Positions 1 through 13,400 of a stretch of DNA of 64,000 bases are shown piece after piece. Below the pieces are notes generated by a model. It did not search any database and had not been told where the DNA came from. It saw only the letters and a list, made by a program, of their open reading frames with translations. Location of the stretch: NCBI GenBank assembly GCA_013146195.2, contig CM028377.1, positions 65,073,501 to 65,137,500 of the forward strand, written 5' to 3'. Made by a program: the position numbers and the translations under genes. Positions within the stretch are counted from its first letter, which is position 1, and every line of letters starts with the position of its first letter. The DNA comes from Codonopsis lanceolata (taxonomy: Eukaryota > Streptophyta > Magnoliopsida > Asterales > Campanulaceae).

Positions 1-1040
1 AAAACAAAACGACAGCTTTTCTAGAGACCTTGCGGTTGCAAGGTTGTGGACCCCTTGCGGCCGCAAGCTTCACAACTTCTCCGAATTTGCTGACTTGCCA
101 CTTTGACCCCCTGAAGTATCCAAACAGTTTTCCAAGCTTCCAAACTTGCCTACAAGTTTCCAAACTTAACCAATAGATCCCCGAAATCTTAGATACACTT
201 TTATGGCTTGTCAAGATCATATCACTTATCAATAGTTGTATTCTAAATGTAACGATAAACCTAGCGTTTTTGTATTTTAACATTATGATGACCCAAGAAA
301 TATTGATCAAAGTGTAGAACAAATTTAGAAATTGTAAAAAGACCACTCCGAATTCCACAACTTATGACATAATATAAATATTTAATACAACACCTATGAA
401 TTACTTAATACAATTATAAAAAACTTAATATAAATGAAACATGGGAAATCCCAAAGGGATAAAAATGTGGAAGACCTTGTCTAATTTATCAAATGATTGC
501 TTTTCGAGGTAGCCACCCTTTGATAGCTTCCCCTGCTACTGCAGTCAACCATTTTGGCCATCCGGCAGCAGCTTGTGCTCCATCAACTCCATCAACTCCA
601 TTCCTAAATGCTAAATACCCTAAAAGAAGCAATAAATCGTTTCGATGATTTTTTTGATTCTTTATCTATATGGCAAAACCTTGTGTATGTGTATGACGAT
701 CTTACGGATCCTAAATACATAAGGCGGACCCCCATTTAAGAATTCGTATATCATAATAAATAAATAACATGTTACTAAGGTTTAGAGCTGACACTAAAGG
801 TTTGGTGGACGTCTTGATTTTGAGTTTTACAAGCCATGGAATTAATATGTTTTTCTCATTAACGAGAAGTTTCTCATTTTGTTCCGGTGCCCCTGCACTT
901 TTAAGGCTTGCTGTCGAAATTCTTATCTTTCTCACACCTTGCAGTTTAATCCTCTGTCAACTCCGTTAGCCCTCCATTAACCTCATTTGGCTTGGTATGC
1001 TTGACGGGTCCTAACAGACTTTGACGAAATACTACGTAGC
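1..1040. other. Intergenic, no gene recognised
   Basis: AT-rich DNA without a convincing coding region. The only structure seen is at 28-67, where two GC-rich self-complementary words (CCTTGCGGTTGCAAGG and CCTTGCGGCCGCAAG) lie 9 bases apart and can each fold or pair with one another. Paired words of this kind occur in some plant LTR sequences, but nothing else here supports an LTR. The short ORFs at 711-969 on both strands resemble no family I know. Confidence 0.5.
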
Positions 1041-1655
1041 ACATTTAAAAGATAAAAATGACACTATAAAAGGAAATTTATTATAATGCTCATTAAAATA
1101 AAAAGTGTCACTCTTAATACTCTTAATACTAAAAATATCATTTTAAAACTGACAGTAACTGTCAAAAGTGACACATTTAATATTAAAACGGGACACTTTC
1201 AATGCTAAAAAGTGATACTTTTAATGTTAATAACGACGATTTTTATTTATGAGACAAAATGACACTTTTAGGGTCAAAAGTAACATATTTAATGTTAAAA
1301 AATGATACTTTCAATATCATAAAGTGATACTTTAATGTCAAACGTAATGCTTTTCATTTATAAAAAATGAGACTTTTTAAAATAAAAGTAACACATTTAA
1401 AGCTAAAAGTGACACATTTAAGCTCCAAAAGTGACACATTTAAGCCTCAAAAGTAACACTTTTAGGAAAAAAAATATTTTTTTAATTAAAAATGCAAAGT
1501 GACACTTCTAAGACAAAAAATGACACATTTTATACTACAAAATGGTGTTGTTAATAGTAAAAAGTGTCACCCTGCAAATATAAATATGAGGGGTGGTGTT
1601 ATAATTTTCAAAAACTAAAGAGTTGCATTGATATTTCTGAATTTTACTCCATTTA
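1021..1655 (-). repeat. GTGTCAC repeat element, copy 1
   Basis: About 600 bp built from degenerate units of roughly 20-30 bp whose shared core, read on the minus strand, is AAAGTGTCACTTTT followed by AGTATTAAA-like sequence. The minus-strand leading edge (1655 down to 1560) has a non-repeated leader with the words TGCAACTCTTTAG, TTTTTGAAAATTATA and CACCCCTCAT. The same leader followed by the same repeats is found at 18045 and 40430, so this is one dispersed element rather than a chance microsatellite. It has no coding capacity and its outer ends are not resolved. Class unknown. Confidence 0.65.
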
Positions 1656-2136
1656 ACGTAGATAAATCCATCTTATAAATAAAGATATGTAAGATCATCT
1701 TACAAAAGACCACCTCTATATACTCATTTACCGAAGCTCCTTTCGAGCAAATGCAGCCCATTATCACGCAGAGTTCAAGTTCCCTGTTTCAAACAGGAAA
1801 CTTTATGATTCCCTTTAAATATCAATGCAAATCCAAACCTAATTTCCAATCAGTATTCCTCCAACCTAGACTCCAATGCATAATTCTTGAGGTATTTTTC
1901 TGTAACTTCAAAGGTACTGAAACAAACCCCTTTGAATTGTCTCCAAATTCACAATTGGCTTAATCTTTAAAACCCGAAAGCCTGAAATATGCTTCCAAAT
2001 CAAGACTTTCGAGGCCTAAAATGATATAAGATTCCCGAAAACACAACTCTAACCTAAACACACCAATAAATATGAGTCTACAACAGGATCAAGATCCCCA
2101 AATCATTAAGAATTCAACTAAGAACTACCCACAATT
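1656..2136. other. Intergenic, no gene recognised
   Basis: AT-rich sequence between the GTGTCAC repeat and the hAT-like fragment. The 70-residue ORF at 1751-1963 has no recognisable motif and is probably fortuitous. Confidence 0.5.
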
Positions 2137-3130
2137 CAGTGGCGGACACAGGCAAGGAGTATGGGGGCAGTTGCCCCCACTCGGGGGAGTCTAGATCTCA
2201 TGTACCATTGGTGTACCACTTTTCATCTCAACCATTGGTTGGAATGCAATGATTGAGATGCAATGATGAAGTTATTTAAAAAAATAATAATAATATGCTA
2301 TATTATACATTTTGCCCCCACCTGAATCAAATTTCTACAATTTGCCCCCACCTAAATAGAAAACAAATTATAATTGTGATTTAAATTTTAAAAAAATTAA
2401 TAACCTTTATTTTAAAATAGCCATAATTTGAAATAATCATAATTTTGAAATAGCCCTAATTGAATATTTAATTTATGTAATTGTTGTGAATTACGATTTA
2501 TGAATTTGTGATAGATGATATATTGATATTATGATAATATTATTATATTTCCTAAATTTGTGTGTTCAATATCTTGGTAGGAAATGTATATTTATTTAAT
2601 TTGAAATTAGAGCATTTTAATTTGGGGGTTGAAGTAGTCGATTTATGAGAATATTTTTTTTATTTGTGTATATTTCCAAATTGTGGTTGATTTAAAGGAA
2701 TTTGATTTTAGTGATTATGGAGAAATTTTTTAAATGAAAACCAAAATTGTGATCACTTTATAAATGATTGTCTTGTATGTTTTATTGAAAAATATTTGCG
2801 TAGGAACGTTAAAAATGATGATATAATTAAACGATTTCAAAATATAAAAACGCATAGGAAACAATCATAATTTATAACTTTATTAACTTTGTGCACTCGA
2901 TTGGAAAAATTTATGCGTCCACCATTGGCCACATTGAAAGAAAATCAAGAATGCCCTACCCATCAAAAGGAATCAACACTTTTTTGGATGACAGAAATCT
3001 GACACGCAATTGAGAAAATTGAACAAAATGTAAAAAACATGGGGAGATTGATATTGGGATGGGATTTTCCAGAAATTAATAAGAAGTTGAAAAGCAGTTG
3101 ATTAAAAAGCTAAATTGGACAAAGGAAGTT
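2137..3130 (+). mobile_element. Degraded hAT-type transposon fragment
   Basis: The left edge at 2137 reads CAGTGGCGGACACAGG, close to the terminal sequence of a widespread plant hAT group (CAGTGGCGGAxCCAGG). It is followed by repeated TTGCCCCCACCT words at about 2312-2352. At 2717 a start codon opens MEKFFK, which resembles the N-terminus typical of TTF/zf-MYM1-type hAT transposases, then runs at once into a stop. No matching right terminus was found, so the right limit is approximate. Alternative: unclassified repeat with a chance terminus. Confidence 0.4.
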
Positions 3131-3262
3131 TACAAATTATAGTAACAATTTTATATGATTTTAAATAAATAAATTACTGATCAAAACCCGAAATGGGATT
3201 TTCACTTGCAAGCAAAATTACTTACTACAGTCCAGCAGGAAAAACAAAAACAAAAAAAATTG

Positions 3263-5000
3263 GCAAAACACACAAATGGGTCACCAAATTATCCCACTTT
3301 TTTTCAATTCGGCCACCAAAAGTTTGAAATATCTATTTGGGACATTCAACTTTAGTTCGACTGCAAGCGAGCCCATTTTTTTTATGGACGCTAGATTTAA
3401 TCGTTAAGTTATGTCAAATATATATTTTGCCCTTCTAAATACATTTTTTTTGTCAATTAGAAAATCTAAAGGGATCGAACTGAAAACACAAACAAACAAA
3501 AAAGAACAATTATAATTAAAAAGGGTCAAACTGTAAATAATAGAACTTTGGTGTTACATGTTTGAGTTAACAATATTCATCTTTATCTTCTTCATCTTCA
3601 TCTTCTCTAACCAAGAGAAAAAATATAAATTCAAAAATAAAATTAAAAAAAATTAGAGAGTAATAGAGTTCTTTTTCAAGTGGTTACACATCTGTTCATA
3701 CAAACAAAACCCAGATATTCCTTCCCCTTTGTCCCACACAAAACCCATATATTCCTCATCATCATGTTCATCCCCACTATCTCTCCACCGAATCCATTTT
3801 TCCCCACCTCTTTCAATCCCCCATCGTTTCTCTGCCACTCGCCACCGCCGTTCCCAACCTCCCCGCTCCTTAAATCACGCTACCTGTAGTACCAGTACCT
3901 CTTCTTCTTTCTTTGGACTACATCTCTCTTTTAAACCCTCTATTCAAACCATCCTTAAACACAAGTCACTTTGACTGAAGATGAAGATGGAGGTGGAGGT
4001 GCTGACTGAAAATGAAGATGTTGATCGGAGAAGAGATGGCGTGACTGTGGATGGAACATGACCTTTTCTATTATACTTATGATATTGAAGATCGGAGGGA
4101 GACAGCAAGACTGAAGACGATGACTATGGCAGATTTGGGGTAGGGACGATGTAGAAGAAAAAGAGAATCTGAGAGAGAGCTTGTGGGGAGATTGCCATGA
4201 CTGGATCTGGCCAGAAGCGAAGAAGGAAGGCCAGTGCTTTAATTGGCGTCAGCAATGGAGAATAGCGGCTAGGCGGAGGTGATGCTGGAATAGGGGTGGC
4301 TGGACTAAGTTGGTGATATGGGTGATGGCGATTGGGGATAGAGATGGTGAGTTGGGGATGTTTCTGGCCGGTGGAGATGAAATTGAAGAATGATTTGCCA
4401 GCGATGGAGAATGTGACTGTCGGATTTGAATAAGGGGTTTGCTTGGTCGGCATGGAAATAGAATGAGGAGGTGGAGCTCTGTCCAAATTTGGGAGAATGA
4501 TCTTGGGGTTGAGGGAATTTTGTTGGGTTTGCTAGAGAGGGATAAACTGAGAAAGAGGCTGATTGAACGTGAGAGAGAGAAAGAAAAATTAGCAGGGGCT
4601 GCGGGTGGTAGCATCTTCATCTTTCCCAAAAAAAAAAATCAAATTTATTTTTTCTGGGTTCTAGGATTTTTTTTCCCTGAAGATGAAAATGAACATTGTT
4701 GACCCAAATATGTAACCTCAAAGTTCTATTATTTATGGTTTGACCCCTTTTTTAATTATAATTGTTCTTTTTTTGTGTTTTCGGTTAGACCCCTTTAGAT
4801 TTCTAATAAGAAAAAAAATTGTATTCAAAAGGGTAAAATAGATATTTGACATAACTTAACGGTTAAATCTAGCTTCTATCCAAAAAAATGGGCTCACTTG
4901 CAACAAGACTACAGTTGGATGACCTAAATACATATTTCAAAACTTTCGGTGGTCGAATTAAAAAAATGGGAAAGTTGGGTGGCCCATTTGTGTGTTTTGC
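3263..5000. mobile_element. Non-autonomous Mutator-like element with ~320-340 bp TIRs
   Basis: The 3263-3600 segment is the inverted copy of about 4680-5000. Both begin GCAAAACACACAAATGGG and continue through matching words (e.g. TCGTTAAGTTATGTCAAATA on the left against its diverged complement on the right). Such long TIRs with a non-coding or captured interior fit a Mutator-like or fold-back element. The 1.08 kb interior has low-complexity open frames on both strands (e.g. minus 4249-4629, Ser/Pro-rich) and no transposase motif. Flanking 9-mers (AAAAAATTG and GAAAATAAT) are not identical, so no clean target duplication is seen. The interior may be captured host sequence. Confidence 0.75.
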
Positions 5001-5349
5001 GAAAATAATGATGTGAAAGATAATGAGAGATTTTCGGATATAGCGAACCTAGAAATGCAAGGGAACAATAGTTCGGTAGCTAAGGAATAGAGAAAATGAT
5101 ATGTTCTTTTTTGTTCAAGCTAGAGTTAGGCAGGAACCTGGGAAGATATAATGAACAAAGAGAGAGACGAGAGGCCTAAAATGGTGGGTGTGTGCATGGG
5201 GGCAGGGGCGTGAGGTTGAAGACGACTAAAGAAGGTGAACATGGAAAAGACAAGTTTGCCCTTAAAAAATGATCGTGAACACATGATCAATTAACGGAGC
5301 AACCTTTAACAACATCCAACAGAGAGACTACTGATGTGTAAAATTAACA
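5001..5349. other. Intergenic, no gene recognised
   Basis: Short AT-rich stretch between two TIR elements; no coding or structural signal seen. Confidence 0.5.
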
Positions 5350-5469
5350 TACTTTGGTCAATGTCGTGCATTTGCTTTGTATAGAGACTGTTAGTGACTT
5401 TTGCAAAGTTCAGGGGGACTAATGGTGTAATTTGCCCAATTTATTTTATTTCTACCTTATTAAAATAAA
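5350..5469 (+). repeat. 120-bp direct repeat of the downstream element end
   Basis: Nearly identical to 7393-7512. It consists of the last ~88 bp of the element's right terminus plus 32 bp of identical outside flank (AATTTATTTTATTTCTACC and following). Because flanking DNA is duplicated as well, the simplest reading is a tandem duplication of element plus flank, with the upstream copy now truncated. Confidence 0.75.
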
Positions 5470-5840
5470 GGGATAAGTATACCATTAGTCCATGAACTTT
5501 GGCCGAATTCATCATCAGTTCCCCAACTTCAAAAAGTTTCACCTTTGACCAAAGTAGACCTTTTTTGCTCATCGGAGGTCCCTAGCCCTAACGTCGTTTG
5601 TGTATTTTCGTTAAGTGAGCATGTGCCACTCACATGCACAAAATAAGGGGGCCATGTATAACATCATCAAAATATGGGGGTAATGCGATCCATTGACGCC
5701 TACTTTTCCTACTTCAATAATTAAATACACACGTAAATGACCTATTCCAGAGACAACATCTCTAATCATCAGTCACTGGTTTTGCCCTTTAATGTCTCTA
5801 TCTCTTTCAATTCCTCAGCCAGTTACACCTCCAAAACACC

Positions 5841-6854
5841 ATGGAAAAATCTGGTTACGGTCGTGATGGCATCTACCGATCCCTCCACCGGCCATTACTT
5901 CTCCCGAAAGATCCCAACCTCTCCATGGTCTCTTTTCTTTTCCGCAACATCAATCTCTACCCTGACAAACCCGCCCTTATCGACGCTGACTCCGACCACA
6001 TCTTGACCTTCTCCCAGTTCAAATCCACCATTGCCAAGGTCTCCCACAACCTAATCCAATTGGGTATCAAGAAAAACGACGTCGTCTTACTCTAAGATCC
6101 CAACTCTATTCAATTCCCAATCTCCTTCTTCTCAATCATAGCCCTTTGCGCCATCGCCACCATAGTCAACCCTATTTACACTCTCTCAGAACTTTCAAAA
6201 CAGATTAAAGATTGCAACCCAAAACTCCTCATCACCGTTCACGAGTTGTGAGAAAAAGTCAAAGGCTTTGACTTGCCTGCCGTGATTTTGGGTTCAGAAA
6301 ATTCAACTTAAGCTATGCAACATTCAGATTCAAGAATCAATCTGTAGATCAACTTGGTCAAAAACTCCGACTCTGTCTCAAACTTGCCAAATGTTCAAAT
6401 CAAGCAAACCGATACGGCGACGCTTTTGTATTCATCTGGGACAACCGGTATTAGCAAAGGCGTAATGCTAAGCCATAGAAATTTCATAGCAGCGGCAAAA
6501 ATGGCATCAAACGATCAAGATGTACAAGGAGCAATGCACAATGTGCTACTGTGTGTTCTACCAATGTTTCATGTGTTTGGACTAGCTACCCTGACCTATG
6601 CGTAATTACAGAGAGGGAATACGGTTGTTTCGATGGCGAAATTTGATTTTGCGATGATATTGAGGTCGATTGAGAAATATAAGGTGACACATTTATGGGT
6701 TGTGCCGCCAATTATACTTGCCCTAGTGAAGCAGGGTGCGGCGAACGAGTTTGACTTGCCGTCGTTGAAGGAAATTGGTTCGGGTGCGGCTCCTTTGGGG
6801 AAAGAATTGATGGAAGATTGCGCTAAGAATTTCCCCACGGCCGCCGTTGTTCAA
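5841..6854 (+). pseudogene. 4-coumarate:CoA ligase-like pseudogene (first exon only)
   Basis: One reading frame runs from ATG 5841 to 6854 and shows no net frameshift. It has five in-frame stops, at 6093, 6249, 6309, 6345 and 6603. The translation starts MEKSGYGRDGIYRSL and carries the AMP-binding signature SSGTTGISKGVMLSHRNF, the PMFHVFGL segment and the conserved SGAAPLGKEL block. It most resembles the Arabidopsis 4CL-like 7 type (At4g05160), peroxisomal acyl-activating enzymes that form an acyl-adenylate and then an acyl-CoA. The frame ends at Gln before GTAAGT, where 4CL-family genes have their first intron, so genomic DNA rather than mRNA was captured. The C-terminal half (GYGMTE region, hinge and catalytic Lys) is absent. 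It lies inside inverted repeats and cannot make a working enzyme. Confidence 0.9.
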
Positions 6855-6869
6855 GTAAGTTTGCGTTTT

Positions 6870-7140
6870 CAAGCTCCAGCCGTGATTTCGTCATATTCTG
6901 GCCAAGAAAGTTCTAAGTCCGGCGTCCATCTTCTCTCCTATCCTCCCGTCTCTGGTCATCTCCTCCACTGCCCCAGTTCAAATACCCCTACATCTCCATC
7001 TTTGTTCCTTTCTCTGCCTTGGCGAAACCCGGCCCCATCTTCGAGTTCTCAAGCTCCAGCCGTGATTTCACCATATTCTGACCAAGAAAGTTCTAAGTCC
7101 GGCCTCCATCTTCTCTCATATCCTCTCGTCTCCGGTCATT
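6870..7140 (+). repeat. Tandem duplication downstream of the captured exon
   Basis: A ~92-bp segment beginning CAAGCTCCAGCCGTGATTTC occurs at 6870 and again at 7050 with a few differences, a 180-bp spacing. It lies in what would be intron 1 of the captured gene or in transposon sequence. The open frame running through it is the pseudogene frame extended past the splice donor and is not credible coding. Confidence 0.7.
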
Positions 7141-7512
7141 TCTGGGCTCAAAATAAGAAAACCCCATTGCTGCAGTTCAAGTAAGATCAGAATGCTTCTC
7201 CTTCTTATTACTTTTTTTTAACGGTCTATTTTGGTATATGACAAAAGCTACGAATTCTTCATCTCTGAAATTCTATTTTTCACATTACCCCTTTATTTTA
7301 ATGATGTTATACATGGCCCCCTTATTTTGTGCATGTGAGTAGCACATGCTCACTTAACGGAAATACACAAACGGCAATGAGCAAAAAAAGCCTACTTTGG
7401 TCAATGTCGTGCATTTGCTTTGTACAAAGACTGTTAGTGACTTTTGCAAAGTTCAGGGGGACTAATGGTGTAATTTACCCAATTTATTTTATTTCTACCT
7501 TATTAAAATAAA

Positions 7513-8177
7513 ATACAAATAAGGAAACTTTGAGTGCATATGTATAGAAATGAATCAATCATTATATGAATGATTCCTATATTAATTATAATATCAATGA
7601 AGATAAATAAACTTTGATTACAGATATACAATGAACCTAGTCAGTTTGTGCATCGCGAATTGCCCAAAGTAGGTTGACCGAATTTCACCCTTCAATATAT
7701 ATTCTTTTGATAAATCAATTACTTTTAATTTATAGTTTTATTTATTTAGTCCTCCTCCAAATAGTACTAAAATATATATTTTTCTTAGAATAAGAGACTT
7801 TTTTTTTTTTTTGAGAAGCCAAAGAGAAAAGTGAAGCTATTTTCTAAGGGGAGAGGAGGTCTATGTTAATTCATAATTATTGTAATTATTTACCATTAGA
7901 GTAGTGAATTATTGGTGGTTATTTTTTAGATCACGAGTAATTAGGGCATGTTTGATTTAGCTTATTGATATGTGTTAATGACTTATTACTTATGACTAAT
8001 AATTTATTACTTAGAACTTATGATTGATGACTAATAACTGATGATGTTTGATTTAGATTTTTAAAAGTGATGATTAGCTTTCATAAGTTAGTGTGCGTGT
8101 GTGTGTTTAATTAATAAGTTGAAATAGAACTGAAATCAAATATAAAGACTAAAATATGATTATCAAAAAATGTGATT
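7513..8177. other. Intergenic; possible single MITE terminus
   Basis: AT-rich non-coding DNA. At 7944 the text GGGCATGTTTGATTTAGC resembles the terminus of Tourist/Harbinger-type MITEs, followed by ACTTATTACTTATGACTAAT-like repeats. No opposite terminus is found before the microsatellite, so this may be a truncated element. Confidence 0.3.
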
Positions 8178-9480
<1,303 letters not shown>

Positions 9481-10442
9481 TTTATTACTATTATCAAGAA
9501 GGATAATCTTGGAATATATAAAATTTCAATAAAGATGAGGACTCACATGTTTTTTAAAAGTAGAATTAAGCACTAGACAGTCTAGGCTTATGCTTATGCA
9601 TCAGGTCGCTTTTTTAAGGGGATTTTAGTTATTATCTGAGTAGCCAGTAGGCACCTTTGATGTTAGTGGAAGGAAGCAAAAAGAAAAGGACTAGTCGTGT
9701 TGCTTGAAATTTCAACCAACAGGCGCCTGAGTGATGGTCTTTGGTGATTGGAGAAGCAACAGGAATCTGCACAGTACATATCTTACGAGAAAACGGCAAA
9801 ACTATGTTGCACTAATGTAAGTATAATGTGTACCGATTTTATCAGATGCATGGAGGACTAGCATACTGTGTAAATAAAGGTCTCACAATTACAAGTTACA
9901 ACCAAACCCGAATATGATTTCTCTTTTTTTTTTTTTTTATGTTAAAAGAAAATGATTACTTCTTTCTTTCATTGAATTGTTGAAACGTGTTTGTTTTTAT
10001 AATTGATCGAATAAATAATGCAATCAAAATAACTAGAGTTCACGGCTTGCATTGGTAATTTTGCAACTCTTCCAAAAGGTATGGATGGATGTGCAACCAA
10101 ATACAAAACAAAGAGAACATACTGTACAAAGCAATCAGAAAAAAAGATGCCAAAACAAGAGTAAATTCCAAAGCCAAAACAAGAGTTTACAACAAGTAAT
10201 AAATTACCAAAAGCAAGCTCCAATAGTCAGCTTCTTCTCTAAAGTAATATTCAACTTCTACCCTACCTTTACTCCCCAAACCCCAAAAAATGAAAAGATA
10301 AAAAGCAAAAAGAAATTATGTGATACATTGTCCCACTCCCTGGAGGTGAAAATACACCAAGCATCTAAGGAAAGTTTCCAGCCAATGCTACTCACCTATT
10401 TGGAATGCTTTTTATTCTGACTCTGCCAGTGAGTCGCTCAGC
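9481..10442. other. Intergenic and probable 3' UTR of the OB-fold gene
   Basis: Non-coding DNA. The part just left of 10443 would be the 3' UTR of the minus-strand gene that stops at 10443-10445. The short ORFs here on both strands show no known motif. Confidence 0.5.
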
Positions 10443-13400
10443 TCACTCTTCAACAACATTGACAAGCTCAAACTCGATCAGGGACAGATTGCTATCTTCC
10501 TTCACAGAAAAATTAGCAGGCTCCGCGACTTCAACACGGCCCCACTTGTCCACAGCAAGCCTCATTGATCCCTTGAACATATCAATTTTTGCATTGCGCA
10601 GTATTATGGTGGCCCCCTCTTTCATCAAGTCCACTGGACATGTTACATATTCTCATCAGTAACCATGTCAGAAAAGGTGTCTTCATTATCACAAGAAACA
10701 GTATGCTTGCAACAAACAAACGTCTAATAAGATCAGAAATGTATCAACAGGCAACAAATGCAACAACTCTCTTTCATGAGAGAGGGGACATTAACATTCT
10801 GATGATAACTGTTAAGTTCCAATTACATAGCTACAACTAAAATCCAATTGCAAGAGCAAAACCAGGGCGCATAAATATCGACTAAAGGCGGAATACAACA
10901 TGCCTATAGCTTGACAAATCAAATGTTGTGGCAAAACCTAAATATTTAGCATAATGCTTTCTAGCACTTGAATTGAGCTGTTGGATAGACGAAGGTCATA
11001 GTTAATATTGAAGAGGTCTGTTTTATCACATAGAATACTCTTAAAAAGAGTGTTTGCAAGAAAGAATCAGTCCCAAAATGAGAGATGTTTTTCTAAAAAA
11101 CTTACTAGATTCACATTCACCTTTGCCAACTATTATGTCCCAACATGTATTTGCTATACTATAAGGTGGACACGAGTGGTATTTATGTATATGTAAAAGT
11201 CAACACTCTAAATTTTCCAAAAAACCAAAAAGGGACACTTAATTTGGGACGGAATCTTGGGATGGAGCAAGTAATTTTTAATGTAGAGTGTCCTCGACAA
11301 GCAACAATGAACTCGGCCATTACGCTGGTTCATGTGGCAGAAATACAAGTTTTGGTGCAAAACTGCAAACCACCACCAGCACTTCTTAGGTAGAGTGTGG
11401 AAGCTCACGAAGCCACATTGAACTCAACCATTACGCTAGCTCATGTAGCAGAAACACAATGCAGCACTACAAACCACCCGACCTATCCAACAAACCACCA
11501 CCAGCACTTCTTAGGTAGAGTGTGGAAGCTCACGAAGCCACATTGAACTCAACCATTACGCTAGCTCATGTAGCAGAAACACAATGCAGAACTACAAACC
11601 ACCCGACCTATCCAACAAACTAGTAAGCAGAATAGAGAAAGACATTCAATGACTTCCTTCCTTCCATAGAGTAGTAAAAAAACAAGAGCGAAAAGGAAGA
11701 TCTAGATAACATTGATTTATCTTGATTCTGAAAAGACAATTAAGCTACATGGGATTAGGAGATTTTCTTCTTTCTCCATCCACAGTTAAAACAAATAAGA
11801 AAGTATCATTTTTGCCACTGCATAATTTTTCAAAAAAAAAAAATCTCAACGCCTATCCGAAAGCATTACATTATCAAATAACCTAATTTGATACAAATAC
11901 TTCCCATAATCATAATTATTCTTTTGTTGATTTTGTTAATAGTTTTTCAATAGATTAGTTTTTTAGTGTATACTCTTAGTGTACATGGACGCGTCACCTG
12001 GTTTGACGCTTTTTGGTGTATAGTATTTTACTTATCGAAATAAAAAACTTAATTTGACTCACTACACAGTCTTCACTCCCACTGAACAGTAATTTACACC
12101 CATATAAATACATTACATACAATAACTCATCTAAAAAACATTTCATAGTTTAAAAGTGTCAAAAACGCAATGTGCACAAAAAAAGCTCAGTGCATAGTAG
12201 GAAAGAAAACTATAAAAAATGTGGCTAAAACAATAACGAGATCAAGATGGAAGAAATGAGATTTGTACTTCAATTCCAGATCATTTAAAAGCAATTTAAG
12301 ATACGTGAAATCATAATGCAGAAAAGAACACACAAACAAGTGAAACAACACAAAATGTATACAGATACTACCCCCAACCAATTATAGTATAGGAAACTAC
12401 TAAACAAAGTCTAACACAAAAAAGAAAAAATAAATAAATAAATAAATAAAATGCCAACCATAGCAATTAATTGAGACTCCTAAAAAGACGAGTTAAGTTC
12501 TAAAACTAGAGAAGGAGAATCATCCCATTACCAGATCCAAAGAACACAGCAGGTCGCCCGCTTTCCAAAAGATACGCGATGAGTACAAAGGATTTGGGGA
12601 TTTGTCCATTTTATCTGTAAGTTTCAGGCATTATTTAGAAAAGTTGACAAATGTCTCTTATATTCTAATTTTTCTCTTACTAAGTGGGGCTCTGTCTAAG
12701 AATGGATATTTATGTCAAAACATGAAATTGAATCGCTGGTGTCAGGAAAGCAGCGGTCGTGGAACAGGGAATGCCATCCTTATACCTGACTGTATTTGAA
12801 AAATCACTCGCCATCAACATTCCAATTTCATAAGGGGACAAGTCGAGGTCACCAATGAACAGTTGAGCCCCTACGGTTTATGGCGCACAGTGCATCTGAG
12901 AAGTCGTCAATATTTGCTAAGTGTCAGATGAGATAGATACAGACATACAGTTGAAAAAGGTGTTTTTGTAAAAGTATGACACTGGAAAGACGTCTCCCAT
13001 TTACACCCTCAAAACTGGTGGGGATTGAGAGAAGAGATATTTTATAAAGTTTTTACAAAAAATTTCATCGTAAATCATTTAATTTTGAACCCGACACTCT
13101 TCCACTTGTACTCTTACTATAAGGTGTTCGTGGTCAAGTTCCAGTCCAGAAAATGATTATTTCTCCTTCACCACAAAAAATCTGAAAGCATACGCTGCAT
13201 AAAGACCTAGACTAAATACTAAATGGGGTAAGGAATAGGCACCTTCCGGCCCTTCTTTAATTATATAACCACTTTTAATCAAATAAATAAGTGGATTAAA
13301 AAATGTCAGCACGCGTGAGCAGTAATCAAGGCGTAGGCATTACAGAAGGGTGGTCCCCATATAAGTGGAAGCCAGGAGTACTTCCTCGAATTGTTAAACA

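Larger units (their letters stand above)
5470..7480 (+). mobile_element. TIR element carrying a captured 4CL-like exon
   Basis: Left end 5470-5690 (GGGATAAGTATACCATTAGT start) is the inverted counterpart of 7264-7480. Shared inner words include GTTAAGTGAGCATGTG, CACATGCACAAAATAAGGG and GGCCATGTATAACATCAT. Between the two ~215-bp arms lie exon 1 of an acyl-CoA-synthetase-like gene, its splice donor and about 330 bp of following sequence. That last part contains a near-180-bp-period duplication (copies starting near 6870 and 7050). No transposase is present, so the element is non-autonomous and Pack-MULE-like by architecture. No target duplication is visible outside the arms. A related single terminus occurs at 51663-51860. 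Confidence 0.65.

Noticed and set aside
4124..4629. Minus-strand Ser/Pro-rich ORFs as a host gene
   Set aside because: Low-complexity frames overlap on both strands within the interior of a TIR element, with no recognisable domain.
6633..7184. Continuous 183-residue ORF as a functional ligase fragment
   Set aside because: Only residues up to 6854 match the family; the rest reads through a splice donor into a duplicated non-coding segment.
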